Shown piece by piece: positions 10,886 to 21,992 of a DNA stretch of 64,000 bases (its first letter is position 1; every line of letters starts with the position of its first letter). The stretch spans positions 84,531,735 to 84,595,734 of the forward strand of contig NC_051066.1 of assembly GCF_004664715.2 (NCBI RefSeq). Direction: 5' to 3'. A program made the translations under genes and the position numbers. Under the pieces are notes generated by a model, which was given only the letters and a program-made list of their open reading frames with translations, ran no database searches and had not been told where the DNA came from. This DNA comes from Peromyscus leucopus. Its lineage: Eukaryota > Chordata > Mammalia > Rodentia > Cricetidae.

Positions 10886-11095
10886 CTATACACACATATG
10901 TATTACACACACATATATACATATATATGTATGTAACAACAATTAATGAGGAAAGATGACATTAATTTGAAAGAGAGCTAGGAGGGGTGCATAGGAGAGT
11001 TTGGAGGGAGGAAAGGGAAGGGGGGAAATGATGTAGTTACATTATAATCTCAAAAATAAAAGAAATATTTTTTTTAAAAAAAAGAAAAGAAAACT
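10330..11095 (+). mobile_element. L1 3' UTR, sense, second subfamily
   Basis: 'ctcacctctcaagaaaacta', 'tgcagagctgtggagcccag', 'cccatgaggcctcc', 'cttccccagggaagggcaca' and the end 'ttacattataatctc' followed by AAAATAAAAG match another rodent L1 3' UTR type. A (CA)n/(TA)n tract at 10846-10930 is part of it. 5'-truncated. Confidence 0.7.
10846..10880. repeat. (CA)n microsatellite
   Basis: CA dinucleotide array followed by TA-rich sequence, within an L1 3' UTR. Confidence 0.93.
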
Positions 11096-11410
11096 GTAAT
11101 TTAGTCAGCAGTAGCCTTTGAGTCTGAGACAGGTCCCATAGGAATTTTATCAACCAATCCCTCACTTGAGGCCCCTTATTTCACAGAATGGTTTCACACA
11201 GCAGTTACTTCATAAACCACTGGTCCAATAGTAGACAAAGCAGTACTGAGTAAATGGAGGAGACAATAAGGGATGAAGACTCTAGGAACTCACAGGAAAG
11301 TGTACTTCCTGAGAGCTCATCCGTGGGGGAAAGGCTTAATAAAGTAGCAGAGCTTGGAAGAATAATTTGGATTCCTCCCTGGCACACGATAAGCACGTGT
11401 TTGGGAATGA
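11096..11410. other. No recognised feature
   Basis: Short spacer between the L1 3' end and the MLT1 LTR. Open frames on both strands here are shadows without domains. Confidence 0.45.
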
Positions 11411-11765
11411 GTGTTGATATTTTGGTCCATTTGGGCTGCTGTAACAAAATAACTACAAAGGTTATACAATTTATGGACAACAAATTTGTTACAGATCTGG
11501 AGGCCAGGAAGGTACCAGAAAACATAGTGTCTGCTAAAGGCTGGTTCTCTGTTTCAAGGGTGCTACCTAGCTGTGTCCTCATGTGACAGAAGATGGAAGG
11601 GGCATATTGGCTTCCTCTTCATAAGATCACTCTGACCTTTTGTAACAGTGGAGCTCTTATTACTTGATCATTTCCTAAAAGCTCTAACTCTTTCAATTAT
11701 TACATTTGGCAATGGATTCCAACATATGTTCTCCAGACACCACCAAAGTCATATGTGTGGCTGCT
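11411..11765 (-). mobile_element. MLT1/MST-type MaLR LTR
   Basis: 'tccatttgggctgctgtaac', 'gatctggaggccaggaag', 'gctgtgtcctcatgtgacag' and 'tggattccaacata' give, in reverse, the order of a mammalian apparent LTR retrotransposon LTR. Diverged about as expected for an old MaLR. Confidence 0.78.
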
Positions 11766-11830
11766 AAGACACTTATGCAGAACTTTCTGGAGACACCCAA
11801 GCTTATGCTCACTTAGGTGTGAAGTGTGAG

Positions 11831-11926
11831 CTCCCTCTCCCTCCTCTCCTTCTCCCTTCTCTCCTTCCTCTTCTTCTGCCTCCTCTCCCTCTCGCTTTTC
11901 TCCTCCCTCTCCCTCATCTCTCTCTG
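11831..11926. repeat. Pyrimidine (CTCC)n-rich tract
   Basis: About 95 bp almost entirely C and T on the plus strand. Low-complexity DNA. Confidence 0.9.
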
Positions 11927-11949
11927 CCTGTGCTTAAGCCCTTCTTTAA

Positions 11950-12149
11950 AAGGTTTGAAAGGTAGCTTTGTGGATAGGAGCACTTGCTGCTCCTCCAGAA
12001 GACCTGAGTTCAGTTCTCAGTACCCACATCAAGCAGCTCACAATCATCCATAATTCCTGCTCCAGAGGATCCTACACCATCTTGTGGCTTCCACAGATAC
12101 TCATATACATAAGTTGTATATTCTTGCGCGTGCACACACACACACACAC

Positions 12150-12181
<32 letters not shown>
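11950..12181 (+). mobile_element. B3/B2-type SINE ending in (CA)n
   Basis: 'ggagcacttgctgctcctcc', 'acctgagttcagttctcag' and 'acccacatc' follow a tRNA-derived B2/B3 body. It ends in a CA array (12132-12180), the usual B3 tail. The long plus-strand frame at 11968-12414 is this SINE plus the next B1, not a gene. Confidence 0.72.
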
Positions 12182-12182
<1 letters not shown>

Positions 12183-12210
12183 AAAACAAACATTTAAAAA
12201 CCACTTTCTT

Positions 12211-12377
12211 GCCGGGCGGTGGTGGCGCACGCCTTTAATCCCAGCACTTGGGAGGCAGAGCCAGGTGGATCTCTGTGAGTTCGAGGCCAGCCTGGGCTAC
12301 CAAGTGAGTTCCAGGAGAGGCGCAAAGCTACACAGAGAAACCCTGTCTCGAAAAACCAAAAAAAAAAAAAAAAAAAA
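12211..12377 (+). mobile_element. Young B1 SINE with target duplication
   Basis: Near-consensus B1: 'gccgggcggtggtggcgcac', 'gttcgaggccagcctgggct', 'gcgcaaagctacacag', then an A-tail of about 20. The flanking duplication AACCACTTTCTT ends at 12210 on the left and 12387 on the right. The low divergence makes this one of the youngest insertions in the window. Confidence 0.95.
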
Positions 12378-12387
12378 CCACTTTCTT

Positions 12388-13682
12388 AATAAACTCCATT
12401 TTACTTCATATTGACTCGTGCTGAAATTCTGTTATGTGGCTGCTGTGCCACTTTCCCTAAGGATGTGTAAACCAACACCCACTCATCTCAGAGAAGGCAC
12501 TAATGACAGAACATGAGTGACAGCTCAAAAAAAAAGCTCATTCTCAGAGTACTTATGCCAGGTAGTATGGCAGGTCAGCAACTATTGACTGCTTTTCTAA
12601 ACATGGGGTGGAGCCTTGTGAATCCTGTCAGTTTCAGGGATTTTCTGAGCTTTGTAACTTTCTGTTACTTTCTCAGTCTAGTAAGTTTCATTAACTTCCT
12701 GAGTCTTGTGAGCTTCCATATCCCCACAGGAGAGATTGTTTCAGTTCACAAGAAATAGCTACACAACTCTCTACCCCTTCCTCTGGCTGTGATAATCTTT
12801 ATGTCACCTTTTGCATGAGCTTTGTAGGAATATAGAGTCTGGTTATTTTCCACCATTTATGGATAAACATTGGGACACTTATTTCCAGGAGCTTGAACAG
12901 TTATGAGTCTCTCCAGCAACCATTGCCCACTCTAATAAACAGGTCCTTCCACAACTGAGACTGATAACCCTGTAATCTATGGGTGTAAACAAAGTGTTTA
13001 GAAGGCATTTGGACAGTTATATTACATATAGTTAACAAGATGATAACAGTAGCCTCCCCACTATGACCTATGACATCTCCAGACACAAACTGCTGTCTTG
13101 GCTTAGGATACCAAACTTATGATAGCCTAAGAAATGCAAATATTTAAGAGCCTAGGAAATATGCAGAATTAAAAGTCGCAGAATATGGGACTCAAACGTT
13201 ACCAGGTTGTTTCTGCAGACCATCACCTCTCCTATTTGTTTGCTTGCTTCCTCTACTCTTGGTTACCCTTACCTAAATACTGGGAAGCCTAATCACAAAT
13301 AATCTATGTTAGCTTTAGCTACAGAAATGGTCATTTGCCATTATTAGTTTCTGAATTTAAAAAAAAAAAGTTTTGAATCGCTGGAATGGATGAATATGAA
13401 CAGCTGAGCTGGAATCAGGCACTTACTCCTAAATAAAGTAACCCTTGCCTGAATGTCAAGGTGTTTACAGCAAGGTGTTAGCCCAGTTACAGGCCAGAGT
13501 TAATCCTGATTCTAGGGAATGGGACAATAAGAACATACATGTAAGTCCCACTGATCTATGAGGCTTAGAGGAGGATTGCTATGCCAAAATATAATGTGAT
13601 CTACATTTGGGGAAGTAGCAGCAATTGCCTTTCAAAAACTAACTTGGAACCTTGATTGTTTGTTCATGTTTTGTGGTTTTTC
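12388..13682. other. No recognised feature
   Basis: Apparently single-copy non-coding DNA. Around 12610-12720 a loose 'gtttc..ttttctgag' motif recurs four times, probably a degenerate short tandem repeat. Confidence 0.45.
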
Positions 13683-13746
13683 AGGAGTAAATCCAAGACC
13701 TCGCATATATAAGGCAAATATACAATTGAGCCAGACCCTCAGGCCC
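13683..13746 (-). mobile_element. ID-like SINE fragment
   Basis: Reverse complement resembles the tRNA-Ala-derived ID head: 'gggcctgagggtctggctc' ... 'ggtcttggatttact'. About 65 bp, diverged. Confidence 0.5.
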
Positions 13747-13944
13747 TAATTTGGAATTTTGAATCTCAGTGTAAAAGATAAAACATTCAGTTTATTGGGT
13801 TTTGAACACATAGGCAAGAAGACTATTATTTTTTCAAACAAAAGTTACATGAGAACATCAACATAATTTCAACCCAACTGCTGATTTGTAAGAGAATAAA
13901 GAGCCCCAGAATCCAGACTCTCGTCCTTCCAAGTTCTGTTCCCC

Positions 13945-14085
13945 AGACCAAATGAGTCTTGTTCATTCATTCAGCAAATGTTTATTTGAAACTTATTCTG
14001 CCTTAGGCATTGTACTAAGTAACTAAAAAGATAACGATTAAATAGAAATGAACACAATTCTTATTCCTTGGACAGTCTATGCTTG
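13945..14085 (+). mobile_element. Ancient mammalian repeat, family unassigned
   Basis: 'cattcattcagcaaatgttt', 'gccttaggcattgtac' and 'aatgaacacaattcttattc' resemble a widespread old mammalian repeat. Diverged; assignment is from memory only. Confidence 0.4.
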
Positions 14086-14830
14086 GCCTATAGCATTGTT
14101 TTAAAAAACACAATTCTGGATAAGGGGTGATATTAGAAAAAACAAAAATGAAGGACTAATAAAGAAGAGTATTGCTTTAGAAATATTAGGCTGGTGTTTT
14201 TATGTGTTGTCTATTTAACTTATGTAAGACTAGTCATGTTGATTAATTGAAAGACCATTGCAAAAGTCAAGACATAAAATGTTGAGTCTATATTGGAGGA
14301 AAAGCAGAGGAAATGAAGAAGACAGGTGGGTATAAAAAATAGAAGAAAAAATTGATGAGCCCCGGTGACAACCTTATAATGGATCCTCATATGGAGCTTT
14401 CATAGATATTGGCCCACCCTCTCTTTTCCATCTCAATCAAAAGTACAATGTATTCAAGTTCATAGCATTAAACTTACATATCAGTTCCTTATCCCCATTC
14501 TTTTTGTACTCTGATCACCTACTGTTTTCATAGTTCCAAATACAACACTCAGCTAGCTGATAGCAATACATGCTATTCCTCATGCCCTCTTTAGATATAA
14601 ATTTAAGCAATGTTAAACTCCTAAAAATTAAGGTTAACATATACCAATTATGACTTTAGCCAAAATAATGTTCTCTAGCTTCTTGGGGTCTTATTTTATG
14701 TCACATGAAAAGTTAAAAATAAAAAACTTTTAATACTTTTATATGTCTTAAGTTCATGAATAGTTCAATATATGACTTATGGAATAAAGTCCACTTTTCT
14801 GGCCTTCATAAATACTTGACAATTATTAGA
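14086..14830. other. No recognised feature
   Basis: AT-rich non-coding DNA with no repeat or exon signature I can defend. Confidence 0.45.
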
Positions 14831-15400
14831 CATATTTGAGAATTATTTGAGAATTTCAAACATTGTACTTTGATTATGTTTACCCCCAATGTCTCCCTCT
14901 TAGTCTTCCCAAATCCATTCCTCCCTCAATTTTCTGTCTTTCTTTTTTTTTAATTATCCATCAAATTAAATTTGTGCTTTATGTATACTTCTGGACATGG
15001 GGCCATTACCTGGAACATAGTTGCCTTACTAAGAGCCATACTCTTAAAGAAAATTGACTCTCCATCCCCATAGAAGCCACCAACCACTCATAGTTCCTCA
15101 GCTAGTAGTGGAGATTCATGAATCTCTTCCCACTCCACATAGAGTGTTGATTGGCTTGATCTTGCCCATATCTTGTTCAGGCAATCACAGCTGCTCATGA
15201 GTTTGCAGATACAGCACCCATGTCATGTTTTTTGCTCCAGTCTTCCCAAACCTATTACAATCTTTCTGCCCCTTCATCTATGATACCCCTTGGGCCTTAA
15301 GGAAGAGGTGTAATATAGATGTCCAGTTCATGGTCAATCACTCCACAGTCATTTATTCTCTGTATTTGGACAAGTTGTGAGTTTTTGGTTAGCATGAAGT
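14831..15400 (-). mobile_element. L1 3' UTR fragment, antisense
   Basis: In reverse complement: 'ggggcagaaagattgtaata', 'aagatcaagccaatcaacac', 'gagtcaattttctttaagag', 'ggccccatgtccagaagtat' and the terminal 'gtttgaaattctcaaa'. This is the well-known rodent L1 3' UTR with its end near 14835. 5'-truncated at about 15400. Confidence 0.75.
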
Positions 15401-15414
15401 TCTGATTGGCAATC

Positions 15415-15870
15415 AAGAACAATGGCAATAGCCTTTCATATAATATGAAGGGGAAAACTGAATAATGGGAGGAAGGGTTAAATGGTGAAAGAGATGGGAG
15501 GGTAGGGAAGAAAAGGGGTTTGGAGGAGGGATAAATAACACTATGCGTGTGTGGATGAGCCATATGAAAATCTACTATTTTATGTTTCATATATATACAT
15601 ATATGTATACATACATTATATATATATGTATGTATATATATATATCCACACACACATACCCATAGATATATGTATAAGCAGTTTAATTAGAGTTGCCATA
15701 CACAGAGGACTGTGCTCATTGCAGTCATGGGTGCCATAGGATGCCAAACAAAATGTTTAGTCTTAGGTATGGGAGACCTCCCTGGGAATTGTTTGTCAGA
15801 GGTGTCCCAGAGACACAAAGCAAGTCTTCTGATTTGAAGAAGTATCCCATTCTTCTTCAAAGTCACCTTG
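15415..15870 (+). mobile_element. L1-derived 3' UTR segment, sense
   Basis: 'aaggggaaaactgaataatg', 'gaaagagatgggagggtagg', 'gatgagccatatgaaaatct' and 'gtcttaggtatgggagacct' recall a rodent L1 3' UTR segment. It contains a (TA)n-rich tract at 15583-15680. It abuts an antisense L1 3' UTR. Confidence 0.5.
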
Positions 15871-16403
15871 GAACAAGCAGAAGAATGTAATTAAAAACAC
15901 AGAGTGAGAGGAAAGAGATGCCCAATGCAGAAAAATGTAGAAGGGCCCAAAGAAAGATGAAGCCAAGACCCATATGAAATTGTTGAGCCTGCAGGACACA
16001 TGTTCTCCTAAGAAATGGGAGAACACAACAAAAGAAAGTCCTAATTACCCATGTAAACAATGATACTGGAATATGCAGGAACAGGAGCTTTTTTTTGGTG
16101 TTCATACGGCACCTCAGAGAAACAGGAAGTCTGTAATCTGAAACTGAATCAGATGTGACATCCCCAAAGGAAGAAACCTACTGATGAAATTATGAGCAGT
16201 GTACAGAATGACCCTGAATCTCAAGATGATGTTGTTGGTAAAAAAAACACAGAGGCAAAGTGTCTCTGCATCCATACATACCAATAGACACACAACCCTG
16301 TGTTATAAGAAGCCCTATTACTGTATTGTTTTATTAAGAATAAGCTCAGCTATAATAAAAACAAAAGACCAAAAAGCTTTAGAATGGTAGGTGTTTATTT
16401 TGT
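15871..16403. other. No recognised feature
   Basis: Non-coding DNA. The minus-strand frames here have no domain. Confidence 0.45.
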
Positions 16404-16419
16404 CTCATTTAAGAATTTC

Positions 16420-16601
16420 TTTTTTTTTATTAAGAGATTTTTCTTTTCATTTTCCATACCAACCACAGAGACTCCTATCCTCCCTCCTCCTGGCCTCCAG
16501 CCTTCCCCTCCCTACCTACCCCCCATTACCACCTCCTCCAAGGCAAGGTCTCCCATGGGGAGTCAGCAGAGCCTGGTACATTCAGTTGAGGCAGGTCCAA
16601 G
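16420..16601 (-). mobile_element. Very short 5'-truncated L1, perfect 16-bp target duplication
   Basis: Antisense cricetid L1 3' UTR (compare 34925-35556): T-run, 'taccaaccacagag', 'caaggcaaggtctcccatgg', 'ttcagttgaggcaggtccaa'. CTCATTTAAGAATTTC occurs at 16404-16419 and 16602-16617 with no mismatch. The intact duplication and similarity to the other copy indicate a recent insertion. Confidence 0.95.
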
Positions 16602-16617
16602 CTCATTTAAGAATTTC

Positions 16618-16893
16618 AAGAGTAGGATTTGTGTGGTGGCATCATCTTCTAAGAGAGAACCAGGTTCCTAATTTTCTACTCTGTGAATGACTTCCTTCTT
16701 CAAAATCACCTCACAGCGTTGGGTGCCTTTCAGAACATCAGTTATTACATCTATATTCCAAGCTGTAGAGATGAGGAGAAAGCCCCCACCAAACACTTGT
16801 GCTTTTTGAACTGTTCATCATAGTTTAGTTACATAACCATAACCAGCTACAAAGAAAATTTCTCGGGTTCTGGTTGACATAATGACAATGAAT
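16618..16893. other. No recognised feature
   Basis: Short spacer between a truncated L1 and a B2. Nothing recognised. Confidence 0.45.
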
Positions 16894-16906
16894 AGAACTG
16901 GTTTCT

Positions 16907-17101
16907 GGGGCTGGAGAGATGGCTCAAAGGTTAAGAGAGCACTGGCTGTTCTTCCAGAGATCCTGAGTTCAATCCTCAGCAGTCACATGGTGGCTCACAA
17001 CCATCTATAATGGGATCAGGTGCCCTTTTCTGATCTGTAGGCATACATGCAGGCAGAACACTGTGTATACATAATAGATAAATAAATTCTTATTTTAAAA
17101 A
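16907..17101 (+). mobile_element. B2 SINE with target duplication
   Basis: tRNA-derived B2: 'ggggctggagagatggctca', 'ctgagttcaatcctcagca', 'atggtggctcacaaccatct', AATAAAT tail. AGAACTGGTTTCT at 16894-16906 matches AGAGCTGGTTTCT at 17102-17114 (12 of 13). Confidence 0.93.
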
Positions 17102-17114
17102 AGAGCTGGTTTCT

Positions 17115-17467
17115 ATTATAATAATAGAGAAAGAGATGTTGGAGAGTGTATGCAACTAGTAATCTCTTTGCTATAGCTATGAACCAGAGAGAAGTATTTA
17201 CATCTAAGAGCATAACCTTGCCCTGTATCCTAAAGACAGCTAGTCAAAAAGAGCTTAACCCAAGATAAACCATGATAAAAGAGAAGCTAGCCCACAAACT
17301 ACATAAAGTGATTACGTGAAAACAAGAAAGACACAAGTGAGACAAATGGAATGTGAAGAGTGAACATGCACCAAACAAAACTGCTGCTGTCGGGCAGACA
17401 AAATTGTGATCAAGTCTCTTGCCATATAATACAGCAACTTAATTAAACTTTTACACTGGCAAAGTAT
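17115..17467. other. No recognised feature
   Basis: Non-coding AT-rich DNA. No repeat recognised. Confidence 0.45.
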
Positions 17468-17640
17468 TTTTATCTAGTTAAAATATAATTACATCATTTC
17501 TCCCCTCCCATTCCAGCCTCCTCTCCCAAAACCATTGTTGTTCTATATACACACAAATGAATTTACATATAAGTACAATCCGCTGAGTCCATTCAGTGTT
17601 ACCTACATGTATATGTTTCTAAGGCTAACAAAACTTTTAA
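17468..17640 (-). mobile_element. L1 3' end fragment, antisense
   Basis: 'taattacatcatttctcccc' and 'agtacaatccgctgagtcca' are the reverse of the 3' UTR type found in sense at 10330-11095. 5'-truncated. Confidence 0.65.
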
Positions 17641-17744
17641 TAACCTCAAGGCAGAAATATAGAAATCAGAAAAGGAATATATATTGCTAAGAAGACTATA
17701 TGGTATACAGAAAATAGAGCTAAAATTGAGCAAAATAAAAGTTT

Positions 17745-17848
17745 TTGAGATAGACACTCAGTTTGTAGCCTAGGCAGACCTCAAACTTAACATAGTCCTG
17801 CTTCTGCCTTGTAAGTTCTGGGATTGCAGACATATGGCACCACATTAG
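17745..17848 (-). mobile_element. Old B1-like SINE
   Basis: 'gtagcctaggcagacctcaa' and 'gttctgggattgcagacata' follow antisense B1 order with strong divergence. Confidence 0.5.
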
Positions 17849-18239
17849 AGAAATCTATCAAAGTTAAATGAAAGCATGGATATGGGCCTCCTTGGGTTAT
17901 AAGTATCCCGTTCTGCATGTAATTAAGATGAGATTTTAAAATAGACAATAACAAAATCAAATGTATAATATGCCAAAGGAAATTGATATAGGAATATTGT
18001 GACCAAGATAAAACATAGAAGTTGCTTGATTCTTTCAAGGGGTAAAGAAAAAAATCCTTTATACCTTAGAGCAAAATTACCAAGTCTCTAAGCTAGACAA
18101 TAGAAATGTAGATAAGAATCCCACTGACCTTTGATATCTATTCAGCATCATTTTACGTTAGAAGATAGAGGAGTCGTGACTACAAGAAATATATTTTGGT
18201 TCAAGGATTTTAAAATATATAAACTAGAAGTCATATTTT
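17849..18239. other. No recognised feature
   Basis: Non-coding DNA. Nothing recognised. Confidence 0.4.
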
Positions 18240-18455
18240 TTCAGTAAAGACCAGATGGTAAATAATTTTGGTTTTGTGGGTCATACCATCTCTGTTTAAA
18301 AAAAAAAAACTGTTCAATTCCAACGTTTTGACTGAAGACAGCCATAAATTTTATGTAAATGAATAGGCATGGTTATATTCCAATAAACTTTAATTACATA
18401 AATAGATAGCCTGCTGGATTTGCACTGTGGGCCATCATATGCTGACCCCTGAGCT
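18240..18455 (-). mobile_element. hAT-Charlie-type non-autonomous DNA transposon
   Basis: 'gaccagatggtaaataattt', 'ttttgtgggtcatacc', 'aatgaataggcatggttata', 'ccaataaactttaattacat' and the end 'tgctgacccctg' match a common mammalian hAT MITE read in reverse. The subfamily is not assigned. An A-run near 18299 is a later expansion. Confidence 0.6.
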
Positions 18456-18904
18456 AAACACTACTCAAGTGTAAAAGTGAGAGAAATATGTTAGGTATTG
18501 TAGGATATTAAGGGATTCAATTCATATATTCTAAACAGTTAGAAGACAAACTTCAGTGGACAAAGATAAATGAAGAAACTGACAAAAATACTGGCAAGAA
18601 ATAAGAAGCTAAAATATGCTGCAATACCTGGAGAAGAGAAAAAGAGTCATACCTTCCGGCTTTTTGGCAGCAAGTGCCTTGGAGAACCCATGACGTGAAA
18701 GGATAATTCAAGAAATCAAGACATCTGTTGGAAGCCATAAAAATTATGATCAATTCTAAATAAAGAAGCTGATGTCACTTTCACAGAGTCCTTTCAAAAA
18801 CATCTAGCAATTCACAGGAATATTTGGATGGTTAGCCCACAGTGACAGCTGAAGGAAGAGAACCTCAGTATTTTCAGACATGAAATGAGGGGCTTGGATC
18901 TCAC
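18456..18904. other. No recognised feature
   Basis: Non-coding DNA. Nothing recognised. Confidence 0.4.
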
Positions 18905-19025
18905 CTGAGTTTCCTCAGCCCTGCCTACTCATCAGCATCATAGCCACTTTTGAAAATGCCTGTGCTTAAGCTCATGAAGCCCACACCAGATCCTTGAGCT
19001 AGAATATCTGGAGATATGGAAAAGC
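18905..19025. mobile_element. MER5-like hAT fragment
   Basis: 'actcatcagcatcatagcca', 'gaagcccacaccaga' and 'ctagaatatctggagat' loosely follow MER5 order. Old and partial. Confidence 0.4.
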
Positions 19026-19089
19026 ATGTATTTTGAAAGTTCTCCAAATATTCAGGTATATAGTCACAGCAGAGAGAAGCACTGGCTTA

Positions 19090-19092
<3 letters not shown>

Positions 19093-19148
<56 letters not shown>
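19093..19148. repeat. (TG)n microsatellite
   Basis: Uninterrupted TG array of about 28 units, a likely length-polymorphic site. Confidence 0.96.
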
Positions 19149-19149
<1 letters not shown>

Positions 19150-19400
19150 GGGGGCAGGGAGGTCAGGCTCACCAATTCAGATAATCTACAAATACAGACA
19201 TACACTTAAAGAATTACTTGTGGTTTTGAAATATGAATATGACACATTAAAAAGACTAAACTACTTAGTTAATTATACAAAGGTACACTAATGTGCATCC
19301 TGTTCCTGGTAACTAGGATGTCTAGAGAAAACATAAAACCTGATGCTACTCTAATGTAAAGTAACTGCTAATTATTCACAAACAAGGACAAAACTGTAAT

Positions 19401-19790
19401 TGTAAGTTTTCTCTGGTCCCATCTGGCTCCTGTGGCCTGGCAATCCCACAGCCACTTTTAAAATATAAAACTCAGAGATTTATATTGTTTTCAAACTATA
19501 TGGCCTAACGGCTCAGGCTTCTTGCTAGCTAGCTCTTACATTTAAATTAACCCATAATTCTTATCCATGTTTAGCCACATGGCTTGGTACCTTTTTTCAG
19601 TCCTGCCTTGTCATCTTGCTTCCTCTGTGTCTGACTGGTGACTCCTGACTCAGACTTTCTCTTCCCAGAATTCTCCTTGTCTGCTTATCCTGCCTATACT
19701 TCCTGCCTGGCTACTGGCCGATCAGCATTTTATTTATCAGCCAATCAGAGGAACACATATTCACAGCTTACAGAAAGACATCTCACAGCA
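19401..19790 (-). mobile_element. 3' LTR of the ERV relic
   Basis: Begins TGTAAGTTTTC and ends CTCACAGCA on plus. It has the shared body 'acttcctgcctggctactgg' and two CCAAT-type motifs near the right end, that is, in U3 on the minus strand. Homologous to 48943-49330 and 4337-4715. Confidence 0.82.
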
Positions 19791-19804
19791 CTTCCCCTTT
19801 TCTG
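19791..19804 (-). other. Polypurine tract
   Basis: The purine run AGAAAAGGGGAAG on minus lies directly 5' of the 3' LTR. Polypurine tracts prime plus-strand DNA synthesis in retroelements. Confidence 0.7.
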
Positions 19805-20892
19805 TCTAATCAAAAAGAAAAAATTTAACTTTAACATAGTAAAATTACATATAATAGAACAGTCATCAAGCAAGAATTATAGTTATAATATCTAGTCTAT
19901 TTGTATTTGGAAAAATTAAAGAAGATATTGTATCTGTCCTATATTTGTGAGTCTAAGGTTTCATATCTACCTTATCTCTTATCATAACCAAGGAAAAACA
20001 TAATTATAATTATCTAGTCTTCAACTACATCAAAGAACTCAGAAGGATACAATATTATCTAAGTACACAGGAAGAACATTGTAAGCAACTTCCAAAAATC
20101 TAGAATGACAGAGACAGCTGCCTACCTGAACAGTTACCCAAAGTTCCTCTGCAACATTGGGGCATCCATCTTTAGCCCATAGGCCTAGAGTCTCCCAGTC
20201 ATTTTTGTATGTGTCCTGTAAAATATCTGGAAGCTTCATCTGTGAAGCAGAAACCTGAAGGACCATCTTACCTTGCAAAGTTCAGTGGTCACCTTCCTAT
20301 GGGTCCTGCACGTTCAGTCAATACAACATTTTGTCAAGTAGTCCAGGCAAGAACAGTTTCTTGCCCAAATGGCTATTTTTGTCAACAAGAAGATAAACTC
20401 CATATAGAGTGTCTTCAATGCCCATCTTTCTCTTTGAAGTAAATTGGTGTTGCCATGAGCAGATGTGTCTCACTGTCCAGAAAGTCTAAGTTTTTAAAAC
20501 ATTTTAAATGCCATATTCTGTAGGTCTTTGAAGTGTTTGAAGATTACCTACCTAATTGAAATATATCTATGTGTATCTGGAAAACTTAACTAATATGACT
20601 ACAAGTTTGATTATCATAGATAATTAACTATTAATCTGTATTTCTTAATGATACATTACAATTTTAAATAAGTTGTATAAACATAATATCTTAAGCAAGA
20701 GTAAAAATATACATACAATATAAAAAATTAACTTTAAATTTGTATCAATAAACTAAAATCTATAGCAATGTAAAACATTTTAAACAAGTTGCTGCTCTTT
20801 AAAGGTAGATTCAATAATCTACCCTTTTATCCTATCATATCTATATCCTACATTTCTATATCATATTCCCCTTTCTTCTTTTAGAAAGAGAT

Positions 20893-21047
20893 TGAGTGCC
20901 AGGCGGTGGTGGCACATGCCTTTGATCCCAGCACTCGGGAGGCAGAGCCAGGCAGATCTCCATGAGCTCAAGGCCAGCCTGGTCTACAGAGTGAGATCCA
21001 GGACAGGCACCAAAACTACACAGAGAAACCCTGTCTCAAAAAGCTAA
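20893..21047 (+). mobile_element. B1 SINE inside the ERV
   Basis: 'ccaggcggtggtggcacatg', 'gatcccagcactcgggaggc', 'gagatccaggacaggcacca', 'aaaccctgtctcaaaa'. Its A-rich tail runs into the (GA)n array. Confidence 0.92.
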
Positions 21048-21049
21048 AA

Positions 21050-21113
<64 letters not shown>
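21048..21113. repeat. (GA)n microsatellite
   Basis: About 32 GA units grown from the B1 tail. Confidence 0.95.
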
Positions 21114-21116
<3 letters not shown>

Positions 21117-21361
21117 ACTATGACCAATAATAATTTATAACCAACAACCTAAACAAAGACAAACATCCATAATCCATCTTTTGGGAATGCGGGCGTAGTG
21201 TTCTAGGCTACTTCCTGCTGATAGGGGGTACTGGTAGTCTTATAGGGATCCTGAGAAAATTCGAGATAATGGTCAAGTCCTGGGAAGACTGGCTATAACC
21301 TTTGTTGATAGGTACCATCTGTTAAGGTTCAGGAGATCTGGTTTGACCAGATCTGATCCAT

Positions 21362-21949
21362 CTTAACCTGGGACAAATGCATAGCCTCTTGCTCCCTGTG
21401 GAAATAAAAACAGAACCTCTTTTCCAAAGCAACGTATCCTTAGTCATACATTTTGAAGTCAAGATATCTTTAAAATATACATATTGGCTTAACTCAGCAG
21501 CCTTTACAACCAAATGTCCTGTAGTTAAAAATACCAAAAACAGTCTAATCCAGACTCTCTGTGTAATCTTCATCTTTATATGGGTTAACTTTTATATTAC
21601 TTTTACTGTCTCTTTAAAGATTTTAGTTTTTAAAACTTTCTATGTCTTTATATAAATGTCTATATTCCTTTTCCTCTCTCTTTCAAGCCTACATACATTT
21701 TTACACACACTGTAAACTGTTTAGGGTTTATCCCAGGTGAATCTGTCTTATTTTGAATCTATAATCCTTTTCTGGCCAGGAGAGACTTTAAACGGTTAAA
21801 CTGTGTGTCCAGGAAGAAAAGCAGCAGCCTTGGCTGCTGACTCTGCCCATTTTAGCTTTTCAACATGGCAACATGGCAGAGGTAATTCACCTCCAGCTCT
21901 GGGCCATGTGTACCATCAACTCTTGGAAGCAGTGGGTCTAGGCCAGAAA

Positions 21950-21992
<43 letters not shown>

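Noticed and set aside
11205..11586. Opposed frames of 125 and 110 codons
   Set aside because: They cover the left part of an MLT1 LTR and its flank; both strands open and no homology recognised.
11968..12414. 148-codon plus-strand frame, the longest in the window
   Set aside because: It reads through a B3 SINE, a CA microsatellite and a young B1 with its A-tail. Thr-His and Lys runs come from the repeats.
15583..15680. Matrix-attachment or origin-like AT-rich element
   Set aside because: It is a TA-rich tract of an L1 3' UTR; AT richness alone does not support function.
16907..17000. Possible tRNA gene at B2 heads (also ID at 63735)
   Set aside because: A- and B-box-like sequences here belong to tRNA-derived SINEs. 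No cloverleaf with intact acceptor stem is present.
19638..19895. Plus-strand frame in the 3' LTR
   Set aside because: The same peptide text recurs in the LTR copies at 4546-4776 and 49144-49365; it is LTR sequence read antisense to the provirus.
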